A stretch of 64,000 nucleotides of DNA from Streptomyces sp. WMMB 322 (GTDB lineage: Bacteria; Actinomycetota; Actinomycetes; Streptomycetales; Streptomycetaceae), in the NCBI RefSeq assembly GCF_900090145.1, contig NZ_FMHI01000017.1, forward strand, positions 1-64,000, in the 5' to 3' direction. Below, piece by piece: positions 28,219-39,637 of the stretch. The translations under genes were made by a program, and so were the position numbers. The notes under the pieces are model-generated. The model was not told the origin of the DNA. It saw nothing but the letters and a program-made list of their open reading frames with translations, and ran no database searches. Each line of letters starts with the position of its first letter. Positions within the stretch are counted from its first letter, which is position 1.

Positions 28219-29174
28219 TTGGCGGCCTCCCCTTCCCGGGCCTTGCGGGCCTCACGGCCGCCTTCTCCCGCGTCGTCGGCGTCCTCCACGTCCCGCTCCG
28301 GGTCGTGCGGTTCGCCGTACATCCGTCCGGTGTGCTCGGTCTGGCCGTGGCTGTCGGCCGTGCGCTGTTCGAGCGCGGCCACCCGGTGCAGCGCCTCCTT
28401 GCCGACCTCGCGGACCTGGCCCCGCCGGCGCAGCGTCTCGCTGACGGTCAGCTCGGACGGCGTGCCGTCGGGAAGCAGGCCGGGACGGTCGACGGCGTTG
28501 TGTCGCGCGTACACGCCGGGCGCGGGCAGCGGCGGAAGCTGCGTGCCCCGCCTGACGCGCTCCTCGGCCTGCTCCCGCTGCGACTTGGTCTTCTCGATGC
28601 GCTCGCGGTGCGTCAGCAGCGTCGCGCCGACGGCGGCGACGGTGAGCAGGGCGCCCACCACCTCGAAGGCCACGACGTACTTGGTGAACAGCAGCGTCGC
28701 CAGCGCCGGTACGTTCCCGCCCGCGTTGGCACGGGCGAGCCCCTCGAAGGAGCGCACCGAGGCCTGGCCGATGCCCGCGACGAGCAGGATGCCCAGGCCG
28801 AGGCCGCAGGCGGCCGCGAGCCAGCGCTGGCCCTTGAGCGTCTCCTTGAGCGAGTCGGCGGCGCTCACACCCACCAGCATCAGCACGAAGAGGAAGAGCA
28901 TCATCACGGCGCCGGTGTAGACGACGATCTGGACGATGCCGAGGAAGTACGCGCCGTTGGCGAGGTAGAACAGCGCCAGGATCACCATGGTGCCCGCGAG
29001 GCACAGCGCCGAGTGCACGGCGCGGCGCAGCAGAACGGTGCCGAGGGCGCCGATCACGGCCACGGTGCCCAGAACCCAGAACGCTGCCGTCTCACCCGCG
29101 GAGGTGGACGTGGCGGCGAGGTCGAACGCGCCGGCGGTCTGCGGCAGGGCCGTCGTGGCGGACAGTGCGGCCAT
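28215..29174 (-). CDS. nuoJ: NADH-quinone oxidoreductase subunit J
   Basis: Membrane subunit with five helices in the first 200 residues; the TM3 segment around [22 protein letters not shown] carries the family signature (the pi-bulge helix). The total of 319 aa is longer than E. coli NuoJ because of a hydrophilic C-terminal tail of about 115 residues (from [19 protein letters not shown] to the end), common in streptomycetes. ATG 29174 is used; GTG 29180, overlapping the nuoI stop, is an equally possible start. GGAGG serves either. Confidence 0.95.
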   Translation of the reverse strand: MAALSATTALPQTAGAFDLAATSTSAGETAAFWVLGTVAVIGALGTVLLRRAVHSALCLAGTMVILALFYLANGAYFLGIVQIVVYTGAVMMLFLFVLMLVGVSAADSLKETLKGQRWLAAACGLGLGILLVAGIGQASVRSFEGLARANAGGNVPALATLLFTKYVVAFEVVGALLTVAAVGATLLTHRERIEKTKSQREQAEERVRRGTQLPPLPAPGVYARHNAVDRPGLLPDGTPSELTVSETLRRRGQVREVGKEALHRVAALEQRTADSHGQTEHTGRMYGEPHDPERDVEDADDAGEGGREARKAREGEAAK

Positions 29175-29176
29175 GG

Positions 29177-29959
29177 TCACCGGCCCTCCTTCGAGTCGTT
29201 CCCGGAGCGGTTGCCCTCGGCCCGCGCGGCGGCGCCCTGAAGGGCGACGTCCTCCTCGTCGGCGCCCTGCGCGGACGGGTCGACGCCGTCGGCGTCGGCG
29301 GCGGCCTCCGCGGGGGCGTCGGTGACGACCGGCTGGGCCGCGGGCTCGGCGGCGCCGAAGTCCCGTGCCGACTCCTGCGGGTCGCCGGTGTCGGTGGCCC
29401 GCTGCTGTTCGGTTCCCGGGGCCGCCTCGGTGACGAGGCCGCGGTAGTAGTCCTTCTCCGTCATGCCCGGGTAGATGGCGTGCGGCGAGTCGACCATGCC
29501 CTCCTCCAGGCCCGCGAGCAGCTCCTTCTTGGTGTAGATGAGCGATTCGCGGGAGGAGTCGGCGAGTTCGTACTCGTTCGTCATCGTCAGCGCACGCGTG
29601 GGGCATGCCTCGACGCACAGGCCGCACAGGATGCAGCGCAGATAGTTGATCTGGTAGACGCGGCCGTAGCGTTCGCCCGGCGAGTAGCGCTCCTCGTCGG
29701 TGTTGTCCGCGCCCTCGACGTAGATGGCGTCCGCGGGGCAGGCCCACGCGCACAGTTCGCAGCCGACGCACTTCTCGAGCCCGTCGGGGTGCCGGTTGAG
29801 CTGGTGGCGGCCGTGGAAGCGCGGTGCCGTCGGCTTCTTGTACTCCGGGTACTGCTCGGTCAGCCGCTTCTTGAACATGTCCTTGAAGGTCAAGCCGAAG
29901 CCGGCCACGGAGCTGCGGGGAGTCTCGGGGTGCAGCCCCTGGGCGTCGTTGTCAGGCAC
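29177..29959 (-). CDS. nuoI: NADH-quinone oxidoreductase subunit I
   Basis: Peripheral-arm subunit with two [4Fe-4S] clusters, shown by [12 protein letters not shown] and [12 protein letters not shown]. 260 aa from GTG 29959, inside the end of nuoH, with GGAGG seven bases upstream. After the ferredoxin core (about 60-170) it has an acidic Ala/Asp/Glu-rich C-terminal tail of about 75 residues that is not part of the enzyme core. Overlaps nuoH by 8 bp. Confidence 0.96.
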   Translation of the reverse strand: MPDNDAQGLHPETPRSSVAGFGLTFKDMFKKRLTEQYPEYKKPTAPRFHGRHQLNRHPDGLEKCVGCELCAWACPADAIYVEGADNTDEERYSPGERYGRVYQINYLRCILCGLCVEACPTRALTMTNEYELADSSRESLIYTKKELLAGLEEGMVDSPHAIYPGMTEKDYYRGLVTEAAPGTEQQRATDTGDPQESARDFGAAEPAAQPVVTDAPAEAAADADGVDPSAQGADEEDVALQGAAARAEGNRSGNDSKEGR

Positions 29960-31370
29960 CGTCGGCCTCCTTTCCGTCAGTGTTCTGGGCTGCCTGCCCG
30001 TCCCGGTCCCCGCCGTCCGCGGACTCCGAGGCACCGGACGGTCCGACCAGTTCACGGTCGTGGCGCGAGCGCCGGCGCGGCACGGGCGGCAGGGTCTGCC
30101 CGGGCAGCGGCGGTACGGGGAAGCCGCCCGCCATCGGGTCGAAGACCCCTGGGTCCGCCTTATCCTCGGCCGCTTCCTCGGCCTCCTCCTTGCGTCCGCG
30201 GACGACGTCGACGACGAAGGAGATCAGCAGGATCGCGAGGGCGGTGCCGGCGACCCAGTAGACGATCCCCGCGAAGTCGTAACCCTCGTTGCGCATGGCC
30301 CGCACGGTCGCGACGAGCATCAGCCACACCAGGGAGACGGGGATGAGGACCTTCCAGCCCAGCTTCATGAACTGGTCGTAGCGCACACGCGGGAGCGTGC
30401 CGCGGATCCAGACGAAGAAGAAGATCAGGACGCAGACCTTGAGGAAGAACCAGAGCAGCGGCCACCAGCCGTGGTTGGCGCCCTCCCAGTACGTGGAGAT
30501 CGGCGCCGGAGCCCGCCAGCCGCCCAGGAACAGGGTGGCCGCGAGAGCGGAGAGCGTCACGATGTGCACGTACTCGGCCATCATGAACAGCGCGAACTTG
30601 ATCGAGCTGTACTCGGTCTGGTAGCCGGCGACCAGGTCGCCCTCGGACTCCGGCATGTCGAACGGGGCGCGGTGCGCCTCGCCGACCATCGAGACCATGT
30701 AGATCAGGAACGACACCGGCAGCAACGCCGCGAACCAGGTGTCCTGCTGGGCGTCCACGATCGCCGAGGTCGACATCGAGCCGGAGTAGAGGAAGACGGC
30801 CGCGAAGCTCAGGCCCATCGCGATCTCGTAGCTGATCACCTGCGCCGTGGCGCGGACCGCTCCGAGCAGCGGGTACGTCGAGTTCGACGACCAGCCCGCC
30901 AGGACGACGCCGTACGCACCGATGGAGGCGGTGGCCAGGATGTACAGCGCGGCCACCGGAAGGTCGGTGAGCTGCATCGCCGTGCGGGTGCCGAAGATCG
31001 ACACCTCGTTGCCGGGAGGCCCGAAGGGGATCACGGCGATCGCCAGGAAGGCGGGGATGGCCGCGAGGACGGGCGCGAGCAGGTACACGACCTTGTCGGC
31101 GCCCTTGACGACGACGTCTTCCTTGAGCATCAGCTTGATGCCGTCGGCGAGCGACTGCAGCATGCCCCACGGGCCGTGCCTGTTCGGACCGACGCGCAGC
31201 TGCATCCACGCGACGACCTTGCGCTCCATGACGATGGAGATCAGCACGGTCACCATCAGGAACGCGAAGCAGAAGACGGCCTTGAGCGCGATCAGCCAGA
31301 ACGGGTCGTTGCCGAAGAAGGACAGGTCCTCCTCGGCCAGCAACATGCCGCCTGTGCGCGTGGCGTTCAC
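29952..31370 (-). CDS. nuoH: NADH-quinone oxidoreductase subunit H
   Basis: Membrane subunit at the junction with the peripheral arm, forming the quinone-binding cavity. 472 aa, eight helices. Markers: [64 protein letters not shown], and [24 protein letters not shown]. The cytoplasmic tail of about 90 residues after the last helix is an actinobacterial extension. GTG 31370 has GGGGAGG upstream and overlaps the stop of a 33-codon ORF lying between nuoG and nuoH. Confidence 0.96.
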   Translation of the reverse strand: MNATRTGGMLLAEEDLSFFGNDPFWLIALKAVFCFAFLMVTVLISIVMERKVVAWMQLRVGPNRHGPWGMLQSLADGIKLMLKEDVVVKGADKVVYLLAPVLAAIPAFLAIAVIPFGPPGNEVSIFGTRTAMQLTDLPVAALYILATASIGAYGVVLAGWSSNSTYPLLGAVRATAQVISYEIAMGLSFAAVFLYSGSMSTSAIVDAQQDTWFAALLPVSFLIYMVSMVGEAHRAPFDMPESEGDLVAGYQTEYSSIKFALFMMAEYVHIVTLSALAATLFLGGWRAPAPISTYWEGANHGWWPLLWFFLKVCVLIFFFVWIRGTLPRVRYDQFMKLGWKVLIPVSLVWLMLVATVRAMRNEGYDFAGIVYWVAGTALAILLISFVVDVVRGRKEEAEEAAEDKADPGVFDPMAGGFPVPPLPGQTLPPVPRRRSRHDRELVGPSGASESADGGDRDGQAAQNTDGKEADGA

Positions 31371-31468
31371 GCGGCCACCTCCCCGGTGCGGGTGCGCGCG
31401 CTGCGCACGATGCGCGGGTCCCCGGCGGCGGCCGCGGACCGCTGCCGGACCTGTAGGAGCGCGGTCAC
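31367..31468 (-). CDS. Putative 33-aa leader/small protein between nuoG and nuoH
   Basis: A 33-codon ORF starting at GTG 31468 with a near-perfect ribosome site (AGGAGGAGGTGAGCGC). Its TGA overlaps the nuoH GTG (GTGA). Nearly all its codons (32 of 33) end in G or C, as in real genes here, while the preceding 200 bp do not. The peptide is basic and has no membrane segment (begins VTALLQVRQRSAAAAG). The same frame is open back to the nuoG stop. It could be a real small protein, or a device that couples nuoH translation to nuoG across the gap. No family recognised. Confidence 0.45.
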   Translation of the reverse strand: MTALLQVRQRSAAAAGDPRIVRSARTRTGEVAA

Positions 31469-31683
31469 GCGCTCACCTCCTCCTGTACGTCGCGAAGTCG
31501 GCGCGCAAGGGCCTGTGCCAGGGCTCGCCTGCGGTCGCCGATCCACGGGTGCGGACGCCAGGGCTCCGCGGCCCGCGAACCCACGCTCGGAACGGGCGCC
31601 TTCACTGCGCGCGGCCGCAACGGCGGTCACACTGCCGCACGGAGCGCAGTGCGCGTGACGCGCGCTCACGCGCCCACCTCCTC
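31459..31683. repeat. Imperfect direct repeat bounding the nuoG-nuoH gap
   Basis: A 24-bp sequence at 31459-31482 recurs at 31660-31683 with 22 of 24 matches. Each copy contains a minus-strand GAGGAGGTG ribosome site followed by a GCGTGA start/stop. One copy ends nuoG; the other starts the 33-codon ORF. The roughly 177-bp segment between them has weaker codon bias than either flank. Confidence 0.75.
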
Positions 31684-34227
31684 GTTCACGGCGCGATCGC
31701 GCGCTGCCGGTGCCGGCGCGATGCGGACCAGCTCGCCCGGGAGGGCACCGGTGTCGGCCTGTACGCCGCCGCCCACCGAGTTCAGCGGAAGCCACACGAC
31801 GCGGTCCGGCATCTGCGTGATCTCGAGCGGGAGCCGGACGCTGCCCAGCGGACCGGAGACCGCCAGCATCCCTCCGTCGGCGACGCCCGCCTCGGCCGCG
31901 GTGGCCCTGGAGAGCCGCGCGCGGGCCGGGTGCCTGGTGCCGGCCAGCGCCTCGTCGCCGTCCTGGAGCCGGCCCTGGTCGAGCAGCAGCCGGTGCCCCG
32001 CGAGCACCGCCTCGCCCTTGCCGGCCTGCGGAGTCGAGGACCCCGCCGAGGACCCGGCCGGGGGCGCCTCGGGAACGGACTGCCCGGGAACGCCGCGCGA
32101 GTCCGACTCCCGCCGGTCCCACTGGCCCAGCCGGTCGATCTCGCCGCGGATCGTCCTCACGTCCGGCAGGCCCAGGTGCACATCGAGGGCGTCCGCGAGC
32201 ATGTGGAGGACGCGCGCGTCGGGCTGTACGTGGCGGCGCGTCATCTGGTCGGCCTTGAGCGACGCCTCGAACGGCCGTGCCCGGCCTTCCCAGTTGAGGA
32301 AGGTGCCGGACTTCTCCGCGACGGCGGAGACGGGAAGGACCACGTCCGCCCGTGAGGTCACGTCACTGGGACGCAGCTCCAGGCTGACGAGGAAGCCCAC
32401 CTCGTCCAGGGCCTGCGCGGCACGCGCCGGGTCGGGCAGGTCGGCGAGTTCGACGCCGCCGACCAGCAGTGCGGCCAGCTCCCCGTCCACCGCGGCATCG
32501 ATGATGCCCGCCGTGTCCCGGCCGGCGCCCGAGGGCAGTTCGGCCAGGCCCCAGGCGCGCGCGACCTCGTCGCGGGCGCGGGCGTCGGAGGCGGGACGGG
32601 CACCGGGAAGCAGCGTCGGCAGCGCACCCGCCTCGATGGCGCCGCGCTCCCCGGCGCGGCGCGGGATCCACACCAGCCGGGCGCCGGTCGCGGCACTCGT
32701 GCGCACCGCCGCGGTCAGGGCGCCGGGCACCGCCGCCAGCCGCTCGCCGACGATGATCAGCGAGCCCTCGGCGCGCAGCGCGTCGGCCGCTCCCTCGCCG
32801 GCCTCGTCGAGGCCGACCCGTCCGGACAGGGCGTCCAGCCACTCGGTCTCGGTGCCGGGGGCGGCCGGCAGCAGCGTGCCGCCGGCCTTCTCCAGACCGC
32901 GGGTCGCGTACGAGGCGAGGGAGAAGGTGCGCTGGCCGTGCTTGCGCATGGCCTTGCGCAGCCGCAGGAAGACGCCGGGCGCCTCCTCCTCGGCCTCGAA
33001 GCCGACGAGCAGCACGGCCGGTGCCGCCTCCAGCGCGCTGTTGGTGATGCCCGCGCCGTCCAGATCGCGTCCGTGCCCGGCGACGTGGGAGGCCAGGAAC
33101 TCGGCCTCCTCGCGGGAGTGGACGCGTGCGCGGAAATCGATGTCGTTCGTGCCCAGGGCGAGACGGGCGAACTTCGCGTAGGCGTAGGCGTCCTCGACGG
33201 TGACGCGGCCACCGGTCAGCACACCCGCTCGTCCACGCGCACCGGCCAGTCCGCGGGCGGCGGCCTCCAGCGCCTCCGGCCAGCTCGCCGGGGCCAGTTC
33301 ACCGTCCTCGCCGCGCACCAGCGGCGTGGTGAGGCGGTCGGGGCGCTGCGCGTAGCGGAACGCGAAGCGGCCCTTGTCGCAGATCCACTCCTCGTTGACC
33401 TCCGGGTCGTGACCGGCCATGCGCCGCATGACCTTGCCTCGCCTGTGGTCCGTGCGCGTCGCGCAGCCGCCCGAGCAGTGCTCGCACACGGACGGCGAGG
33501 AGACCAGGTCGAACGGGCGCGAACGGAAGCGGTACGCCGCCGAAGTCAGGGCGCCGACGGGGCAGATCTGGATCGTGTTGCCGGAGAAGTACGACTGGAA
33601 GGGTTCGCCCTCGCCCGTGCCGATCTGCTGGAGAGCGCCGCGCTCCAGCATCTCGATCATCGGGTCGCCGGCGATCTGGTTGGAGAAGCGGGTGCAGCGC
33701 GCGCACAGGACGCAGCGCTCGCGGTCCAGCAGCACCTGGTCGGAGATCGGCACCGGCTTTGCGAAGGTGCGCTTGGCGCCCTCGAAGCGGGAGTCGGCCG
33801 ACCCCGTGGACATCGCCTGGTTCTGCAGGGGGCACTCGCCGCCCTTGTCGCAGACGGGGCAGTCCAGCGGGTGGTTGATGAGCAGCAGCTCCATCACGCC
33901 GCGCTGCGCCTTCTCGGCGACCGGCGACGACAGCTGCGTCTTGACGACCATGCCGTCGGTGCAGGTGATCGTGCAGGACGCCATCGGCTTGCGCTGGCCC
34001 TCGACCTCGACGATGCACTGCCGGCAGGCGCCGACGGGGTCGAGGAGCGGGTGGTCGCAGAAGCGCGGGATCTCGATGCCGAGCTGCTCGGCGGCACGGA
34101 TGACCAGGGTGCCCTTGGGCACGGAGATCTCGGCGCCGTCGATGGTGAGCGAAACCATGTTCTCGGCGTCTCCAGGCGGACGTCCCTCGCCCCCCGAGGA
34201 GGTCTTCGCGTCTGTGGTGACTGTCAC
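31666..34227 (-). CDS. nuoG: NADH-quinone oxidoreductase subunit G
   Basis: Large Fe-S subunit of the NADH dehydrogenase arm, 853 aa. It begins with a [2Fe-2S] ferredoxin domain ([15 protein letters not shown] plus an upstream Cys), then the His-Cys cluster region ([17 protein letters not shown]), two [4Fe-4S] motifs ([11 protein letters not shown] and a CP further on), and a molybdopterin-oxidoreductase-like domain ([21 protein letters not shown], then [10 protein letters not shown]). The C-terminal third is divergent with little conserved sequence. GTG 34227 overlaps the nuoF stop (GTGA). Confidence 0.96.
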   Translation of the reverse strand: MTVTTDAKTSSGGEGRPPGDAENMVSLTIDGAEISVPKGTLVIRAAEQLGIEIPRFCDHPLLDPVGACRQCIVEVEGQRKPMASCTITCTDGMVVKTQLSSPVAEKAQRGVMELLLINHPLDCPVCDKGGECPLQNQAMSTGSADSRFEGAKRTFAKPVPISDQVLLDRERCVLCARCTRFSNQIAGDPMIEMLERGALQQIGTGEGEPFQSYFSGNTIQICPVGALTSAAYRFRSRPFDLVSSPSVCEHCSGGCATRTDHRRGKVMRRMAGHDPEVNEEWICDKGRFAFRYAQRPDRLTTPLVRGEDGELAPASWPEALEAAARGLAGARGRAGVLTGGRVTVEDAYAYAKFARLALGTNDIDFRARVHSREEAEFLASHVAGHGRDLDGAGITNSALEAAPAVLLVGFEAEEEAPGVFLRLRKAMRKHGQRTFSLASYATRGLEKAGGTLLPAAPGTETEWLDALSGRVGLDEAGEGAADALRAEGSLIIVGERLAAVPGALTAAVRTSAATGARLVWIPRRAGERGAIEAGALPTLLPGARPASDARARDEVARAWGLAELPSGAGRDTAGIIDAAVDGELAALLVGGVELADLPDPARAAQALDEVGFLVSLELRPSDVTSRADVVLPVSAVAEKSGTFLNWEGRARPFEASLKADQMTRRHVQPDARVLHMLADALDVHLGLPDVRTIRGEIDRLGQWDRRESDSRGVPGQSVPEAPPAGSSAGSSTPQAGKGEAVLAGHRLLLDQGRLQDGDEALAGTRHPARARLSRATAAEAGVADGGMLAVSGPLGSVRLPLEITQMPDRVVWLPLNSVGGGVQADTGALPGELVRIAPAPAARDRAVNEEVGA

Positions 34228-35573
34228 GCCTTCACCTCCGGGTGAGCGCTGTGGTGGTGGTCGTCGGCCCAGATGACCGACCTGGCCGGGTCGAAGGGGC
34301 AGCCGCCCTCCTCGATGTGCTGCTCGTACTCCTCCCGGAAGTACTTCAGCGACGAGTAGATCGGGGAGGCCGCGCCGTCGCCCAGTGCGCAGAACGACTT
34401 GCCGTTGATGTTGTCCTGGATGTCGTCGATCTTGTCGATGTCGGCCTTGGTGGCCTTGCCGGCCTCGAAGTCGCGCAGCAACTGGACGAGCCAGTACGTG
34501 CCTTCGCGGCAGGGCGTGCACTTTCCGCAGGACTCGTGGGCGTAGAACTCGGTCCAGCGCGTGACGGCCCGCACGACGCAGGTCGTCTCGTCGAAGCACT
34601 GGAGCGCCTTGGTGCCGAGCATGGAGCCGGCGGCACCCACGCCCTCGTAGTCCAGCGGCACATCGAGGTGCTCGTCGGTGAGGAGCGGCGTCGAGGAGCC
34701 GCCGGGCGTCCAGAACTTCAGCCGGTGGCCGGGACGCATGCCGCCGCTCATCTCCAGCAGCTGGCGGAGCGTGATGCCGAGCGGCGCCTCGTACTGGCCG
34801 GGGCCCGCCACGTGGCCGCTGAGCGAGTAGAGCGTGAAGCCCGGGGACTTCTCGCTGCCCATGGAGCGGAACCACTCCTTGCCCTTGTTCATCAGGGCGG
34901 GCACCGAGGCGATCGACTCGACGTTGTTCACGACGGTCGGGCACGCGTAGAGACCGGCGACGGCCGGGAACGGCGGCCGCAGCCTGGGCTGCCCGCGACG
35001 CCCCTCCAGGGAGTCCAGCAGCGCCGTCTCCTCACCGCAGATGTACGCGCCGGCCCCGGCGTGCACGGTGAGTTCGAGGTGCTTGCCCTCGCCGAGCGCG
35101 TTCCTGCCGAGGAGGCCCGCCTCGTACGCCTCGCGGACGGCCAGGTGCAGCCGCCGCAGTACGGGGACGACCTCGCCGCGCAGATAGATGAACGCGTGGG
35201 AGGAGCGGATCGCGTGGCAGGCGATGATGATGCCCTCGATGAGGGAGTGCGGGTTGGCGAACATCAGCGGGATGTCCTTGCAGGTGCCCGGCTCCGACTC
35301 GTCGGCGTTGACCACGAGGTAGTGCGGCTTGTCGTCGCCCTGCGGGATGAACTGCCACTTCATGCCCGTGGGGAAGCCCGCGCCGCCGCGGCCGCGCAGA
35401 CCGGCGTCCTTCACGTAGGCGATCACGTCGTCCGGCGGCATGGCGAGAGCCTTCTTCAGACCCTCGTATCCGTCGTGGCGGCGCTTGTACGTCTCCAGCG
35501 TCCACGCCTCGGGGGCGTCCCAGTGCGCGGAGAGGACCGGGGTGAGCAGGTTCTCCGGGGATTCGGTCGCCAT
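34224..35573 (-). CDS. nuoF: NADH-quinone oxidoreductase subunit F
   Basis: NADH- and FMN-binding subunit, 449 aa. It has the glycine-rich NADH/FMN loop [41 protein letters not shown], and the [4Fe-4S] motif [12 protein letters not shown] with the later Cys. ATG 35573 overlaps the nuoE stop by one base. Frames upstream are inside nuoE and rejected. Confidence 0.97.
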   Translation of the reverse strand: MATESPENLLTPVLSAHWDAPEAWTLETYKRRHDGYEGLKKALAMPPDDVIAYVKDAGLRGRGGAGFPTGMKWQFIPQGDDKPHYLVVNADESEPGTCKDIPLMFANPHSLIEGIIIACHAIRSSHAFIYLRGEVVPVLRRLHLAVREAYEAGLLGRNALGEGKHLELTVHAGAGAYICGEETALLDSLEGRRGQPRLRPPFPAVAGLYACPTVVNNVESIASVPALMNKGKEWFRSMGSEKSPGFTLYSLSGHVAGPGQYEAPLGITLRQLLEMSGGMRPGHRLKFWTPGGSSTPLLTDEHLDVPLDYEGVGAAGSMLGTKALQCFDETTCVVRAVTRWTEFYAHESCGKCTPCREGTYWLVQLLRDFEAGKATKADIDKIDDIQDNINGKSFCALGDGAASPIYSSLKYFREEYEQHIEEGGCPFDPARSVIWADDHHHSAHPEVKA

Positions 35574-36469
35574 CACTCGCTCTCCTCCCCCGACTCCGGC
35601 CGCACCGGGCCGGAGTCGCTGGCCGGGTCGGACGCGGCCGTCGGCTGGGGCATGTCGTGCGAACTGGGGTGGGTCGCGGGCGCCTCTTCGCCGGGGCGCG
35701 GCATGGGCTGGTCCGCGGGACCGGCCGGGCCCCGCGGGTGTGCGCGCCTGCCCTCGGGCGCCTCGCCCCTGGACAGCCGCAGCCCCGCGATGGACGGTGC
35801 GCCTCCGCCGCCGGTGGCCTCGACGGCGCCGGGGCGCTGGTCGGGGAAACCGGCGAGGATGCGCGCCGTCTCCTTGAAGGTGCACATCGGGGCACCGCGG
35901 GTGGGGGTGACCTCGCGTCCGGCGCGCAGGTCGTCGACGATGCGCCGCGCGGACTCGGGCGTCTGGTTGTCGAAGAACTCCCAGTTGACCATGACGACGG
36001 GCGCGTAGTCGCAGGCCGCGTTGCACTCGATGTGCTCCAGCGTGACCTTGCCGTCCTCGGTGGTCTCGTTGTTGCCGACGCCCAGGTGCTGCTTGAGGTC
36101 GTCGAAGATGGCGTCGCCGCCCATCACCGCGCACAGCGTGTTGGTGCACACGCCGACCTGGTAGTCGCCGGAGGGCTTGCGCCGGTACATGGAGTAGAAC
36201 GTCGCGACGGCGTTCACCTCCGCCGTCGTCAGGTCCAGCATCTCGGCGCAGAAGCGCTGCCCGGTGGGCGTGACGTGGCCCTCCTCGGACTGCACGAGGT
36301 GCAGCAGGGGCAGCAGCGCCGAACGGCTGTCGGGATAGCGGGCGATGATCTCCCGCGCGTCCGGCTCCAGCCGCTCGCGCACGTCGGCCGGATAGTCCGG
36401 CGCCGGCATCGCGGGGATGCCGAGCATCGGTGCTTCGGGGCTGTTGCCCCGGTCGGGCGCGGTGGTCAT
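35573..36469 (-). CDS. nuoE: NADH-quinone oxidoreductase subunit E
   Basis: Thioredoxin-fold [2Fe-2S] subunit. Cluster ligands: CTNTLC about 35-45 residues before the pair [10 protein letters not shown]. The enzyme core ends near residue 205, but the protein is 298 aa: a Pro/Gly/Ala-rich C-terminal extension of about 90 residues follows, of low complexity, with no predicted cofactor. ATG 36469 overlaps the nuoD stop (ATGA). Confidence 0.95.
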   Translation of the reverse strand: MTTAPDRGNSPEAPMLGIPAMPAPDYPADVRERLEPDAREIIARYPDSRSALLPLLHLVQSEEGHVTPTGQRFCAEMLDLTTAEVNAVATFYSMYRRKPSGDYQVGVCTNTLCAVMGGDAIFDDLKQHLGVGNNETTEDGKVTLEHIECNAACDYAPVVMVNWEFFDNQTPESARRIVDDLRAGREVTPTRGAPMCTFKETARILAGFPDQRPGAVEATGGGGAPSIAGLRLSRGEAPEGRRAHPRGPAGPADQPMPRPGEEAPATHPSSHDMPQPTAASDPASDSGPVRPESGEESE

Positions 36470-37803
36470 CGGTCGACGCCTCCCATCACGGGGTCGATGG
36501 ACGCCACGGCCACGATGACGTCGGCGACCTGGCCGCCTTCGCACATCGCCGCCATGGCTTCGAGGTTGGTGAAGGAGGGGTCGCGGAAGTGCACGCGGTA
36601 CGGGCGGGTGCCGCCGTCGCTCACGGCGTGCACGCCGAGTTCGCCCTTCGGGGACTCCACCGCCGCGTACGCCTGCCCCGGCGGGACGCGGAATCCCTCG
36701 GTGACGAGCTTGAAGTGGTGGATCAGGGCTTCCATGGAGGTGCCCATGATGTTCCTGATGTGGTCCAGGGAGTTGCCGAGACCGTCCGGGCCGAGCGCGA
36801 GCTGCGCGGGCCAGGCGATCTTCTTGTCGCCGACCATGACCGGCCCGGGCTCCAGGCGGTCGATGCACTGCTCGATGATGCGCAGCGACTGGCGCATCTC
36901 CTCCAGGCGCAGCAGGAAACGCCCGTAGGAGTCGCAGGTGTCGACCGTCGGCACCTCGAAGTCGTACGTCTCGTAGCCGCAGTACGGCTGCGACTTGCGC
37001 AGGTCGTGCGGGAGTCCGGCGGAGCGCAGGATCGGGCCGGTGGCACCGAGCGCCATGCATCCGGCCAGGTCGAGGTAGCCGACGTCCTGGAGGCGGGCCT
37101 TGAAGACGGGGTTGCCGGAGCACAGCGCGTCGTACTCGGGCAGGTTCTTCTTCATCTTCTTCAGGAATTCGCGCAGCGCGTCGACCGTGCCGGGCGGAAG
37201 GTCCTGCGAGAGTCCGCCGGGGCGGACGTACGCGTGGTTCATCCGCAGACCGGTGATCAACTCGAACAGGTCCAGGACCAGTTCGCGGTCGCGGAAGCCG
37301 AAGATCATGACGGTCGTGGCGCCCAGCTCCATGCCGCCGGTGGCGATGGCCACCAGGTGCGAGGAGAGACGGTTCAGCTCCATCAGCAGGACGCGGATGA
37401 CGTTGGCGCGGTCCGGGACGTCGTCCTCGATGCCGAGCAGCTTCTCGACCGCCATGCAGTACGCCGTCTCGTTGAAGAACGGCGTGAGGTAGTCCATGCG
37501 CGTCACGAACGTCGTGCCCTGCGTCCACGTCCGGTACTCGAGGTTCTTCTCGATGCCGGTGTGCAGGTAGCCGATGCCGCAGCGGGCCTCGGTGACGGTC
37601 TCGCCGTCGATCTCCAGGATCAGCCGCAGCACGCCGTGCGTGGAGGGGTGCTGCGGGCCCATGTTGACGATGATCCGCTCGTCGTCACTCCTGGCGGCAG
37701 CGGCTGCGACCTCGTCCCAGTCGCCTCCGGTGACGTCGTAGACGGTGCCCTCGGTGGTCTCGCGGATGCCCGCGGGTGCGTGGGCAGATGTTGGCGTGCT
37801 CAT
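36466..37803 (-). CDS. nuoD: NADH-quinone oxidoreductase subunit D
   Basis: Quinone-site subunit, 445 aa, homologous to the large NiFe-hydrogenase subunit. Markers: [22 protein letters not shown] (His of the quinone pocket), [32 protein letters not shown], and the closing region [20 protein letters not shown]. Starts at ATG 37803 overlapping the nuoC stop (TGATG). Confidence 0.97.
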   Translation of the reverse strand: MSTPTSAHAPAGIRETTEGTVYDVTGGDWDEVAAAAARSDDERIIVNMGPQHPSTHGVLRLILEIDGETVTEARCGIGYLHTGIEKNLEYRTWTQGTTFVTRMDYLTPFFNETAYCMAVEKLLGIEDDVPDRANVIRVLLMELNRLSSHLVAIATGGMELGATTVMIFGFRDRELVLDLFELITGLRMNHAYVRPGGLSQDLPPGTVDALREFLKKMKKNLPEYDALCSGNPVFKARLQDVGYLDLAGCMALGATGPILRSAGLPHDLRKSQPYCGYETYDFEVPTVDTCDSYGRFLLRLEEMRQSLRIIEQCIDRLEPGPVMVGDKKIAWPAQLALGPDGLGNSLDHIRNIMGTSMEALIHHFKLVTEGFRVPPGQAYAAVESPKGELGVHAVSDGGTRPYRVHFRDPSFTNLEAMAAMCEGGQVADVIVAVASIDPVMGGVDR

Positions 37804-38591
37804 CAGCTGTACGACCTCCGCTGGTCGGGAGCCGGGATCTGGGCGCCCTTGTACTCGACGGGGATGCCGCCGAGCGGGTAGTCCTTGCGCTGCGGGTGGC
37901 CCTGCCAGTCGTCGGGCATCATGATCCGCGTCAGCGCGGGGTGGCCGTCGAAGACGATGCCGAAGAAGTCGTACGTCTCGCGCTCGTGCCAGTCGTTGGT
38001 CGGATAGACCTCGACGATCGAGGGGATGTGCGGGTCGCTGTCCGGTGCGCTGACCTCGATCCGGATCACCCGGTTGTGAGTGATCGAGCGCAGGTGGTTG
38101 ACGGCGTGCAGCTCGCGGCCCTTGTCGCCGGGGAAGTGCACGCCGGTGACCCCGGTGCACAGCTCGAAGCGCAGCGCCGGGTCGTCGCGCAGCGTCCGTA
38201 CGACCTGGACCAGGTGCTCGCGCGCGATGTGGAAGGTGAGCTCGCCGCGGTCGACGACGGTCTTCTCGATCGCCTCGCCGGGGGCCAGTCCCTGCTCCTC
38301 CAGGGCGCCTTCGAGTTCGTCCGCGATCTCGTCGAAGGATCCGTATGCGGTTCCGCCGCGTGGCCCGTACCCCTCTTCGCCGCGTGGGCCCCCGTAGGGG
38401 CGGGTGCTCGCGCCGGGCAGCCGGATCGTACGGACCAGTCCGCCGTAACCCGAGGTGTCGCCACCGGTGCTGGCGCCGAACATGCCGCGGCGGACTCCGA
38501 TGACCTCGCCGGCGTCCTGACGGGGCGCGGGCACGGAGCCGTTCGCGTTCTCCCCGTTCACGTCGCTGTCGTTGTTGTTCTCACCAGTCAA
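37803..38591 (-). CDS. nuoC: NADH-quinone oxidoreductase subunit C
   Basis: Peripheral subunit, 262 aa. Core (about 85-250) has the 30-kDa signature [37 protein letters not shown]. It starts at a rare TTG (38591) that overlaps the nuoB stop (TTGA); GAAGGGG lies just upstream and no in-frame ATG or GTG occurs nearer. The first 80 residues are an Asn/Gly/Tyr-rich extension with a repeat-like [16 protein letters not shown] segment. Confidence 0.95.
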   Translation of the reverse strand: MTGENNNDSDVNGENANGSVPAPRQDAGEVIGVRRGMFGASTGGDTSGYGGLVRTIRLPGASTRPYGGPRGEEGYGPRGGTAYGSFDEIADELEGALEEQGLAPGEAIEKTVVDRGELTFHIAREHLVQVVRTLRDDPALRFELCTGVTGVHFPGDKGRELHAVNHLRSITHNRVIRIEVSAPDSDPHIPSIVEVYPTNDWHERETYDFFGIVFDGHPALTRIMMPDDWQGHPQRKDYPLGGIPVEYKGAQIPAPDQRRSYS

Positions 38592-39142
38592 CGAAGGAGC
38601 CCCTTCATCTCGATCGTCGGGAGCGCCTTGCGCGCCGCCTCCTCCGCCTCACGGGCGGCCTGTTCGCGGTTGACGCCGAGCTTCTCGCCCTGCACGTGCT
38701 CGTGCAGCTTGAGGATCGAGTCCAGGAGCATCTCGGGCCGCGGCGGGCAGCCGGGCAGGTAGATGTCGACCGGAACGATGTGGTCGACGCCCTGCACGAT
38801 CGCGTAGTTGTTGAACATCCCGCCCGACGAGGCGCAGACGCCCATGGAGATGACCCACTTGGGGTTCGGCATCTGGTCGTAGACCTGCCGCAGCACCGGG
38901 GCCATCTTCTGGCTGACGCGCCCGGCCACGATCATCAGGTCGGCCTGGCGCGGCGACCCGCGGAAGACCTCCATGCCGAACCGTGCGAGGTCGTACCGCC
39001 CGGCGCCCGTCGTCATCATCTCGATGGCACAGCAGGCGAGTCCGAAGGTCGCCGGGAACATGGACGACTTGCGCACCCAGCCCGCGGCCTGCTCGACGGT
39101 GGTCAGCAGGAAGCCGCTCGGCAGCTTCTCTTCGAGTCCCAT
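38588..39142 (-). CDS. nuoB: NADH-quinone oxidoreductase subunit B
   Basis: Carries the terminal [4Fe-4S] cluster N2 that reduces quinone. 184 aa; ligands in [21 protein letters not shown] and [12 protein letters not shown] 39142 fits the family start ([13 protein letters not shown]). Longer readings run into nuoA. Confidence 0.97.
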   Translation of the reverse strand: MGLEEKLPSGFLLTTVEQAAGWVRKSSMFPATFGLACCAIEMMTTGAGRYDLARFGMEVFRGSPRQADLMIVAGRVSQKMAPVLRQVYDQMPNPKWVISMGVCASSGGMFNNYAIVQGVDHIVPVDIYLPGCPPRPEMLLDSILKLHEHVQGEKLGVNREQAAREAEEAARKALPTIEMKGLLR

Positions 39143-39155
39143 TGAGTACCTGCCC

Positions 39156-39515
39156 CTAATCCCATTCCAGGCCGCCGCGCCGCCAGTCGTAGGCGTACGC
39201 GACGCCGATGAGGGCGACGAAGACCAGCATTTCGGCAAGGCCGAAGATCCCGAGGGAGTCGAAGTGGACCGCCCACGGGTAGAGAAAGACGATTTCGATG
39301 TCGAAGACGATGAAGAGCATCGCCGTCAGGTAGTACTTGACCGGGAATCGCCCGCCGCCGGCCGGCTGCGGAGTCGGCTCGATGCCGCACTCGTACGCCT
39401 CCAGCTTGGCCCTGTTGTAGCGCTTGGGGCCGATGACCGATGCCGCGACCACCGAGAAGATCGCGAAGGCCGCCGCGATGGCTCCCAGTACAAGGATTGG
39501 CGTGTAGGCGTTCAC
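39156..39515 (-). CDS. nuoA: NADH-quinone oxidoreductase subunit A
   Basis: First gene of the nuo operon. Three-helix membrane subunit, 119 aa, with the loop signature [11 protein letters not shown] and the conserved [25 protein letters not shown] helix. GTG 39515 follows AAGGAGCGGGGAG. A Rex-type operator lies about 125-140 bp upstream. Confidence 0.97.
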   Translation of the reverse strand: MNAYTPILVLGAIAAAFAIFSVVAASVIGPKRYNRAKLEAYECGIEPTPQPAGGGRFPVKYYLTAMLFIVFDIEIVFLYPWAVHFDSLGIFGLAEMLVFVALIGVAYAYDWRRGGLEWD

Positions 39516-39637
39516 CGCTCCCCGCTCCTTCCAGTCGACCCTGGGACCCTCCCGGACCGGTGGGCCCAGTGGGACCGTCGACGCTGACTGCCGGCTGTCC
39601 GCCGGGCGAATGTCCTGCCCCCACGAAGATCGCTTCT

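Noticed and set aside
31469-31669. The 33-codon ORF extended to 100 codons back to the nuoG stop
   Set aside because: The extra part has poor third-position bias, so the short form is preferred, though the frame is open.
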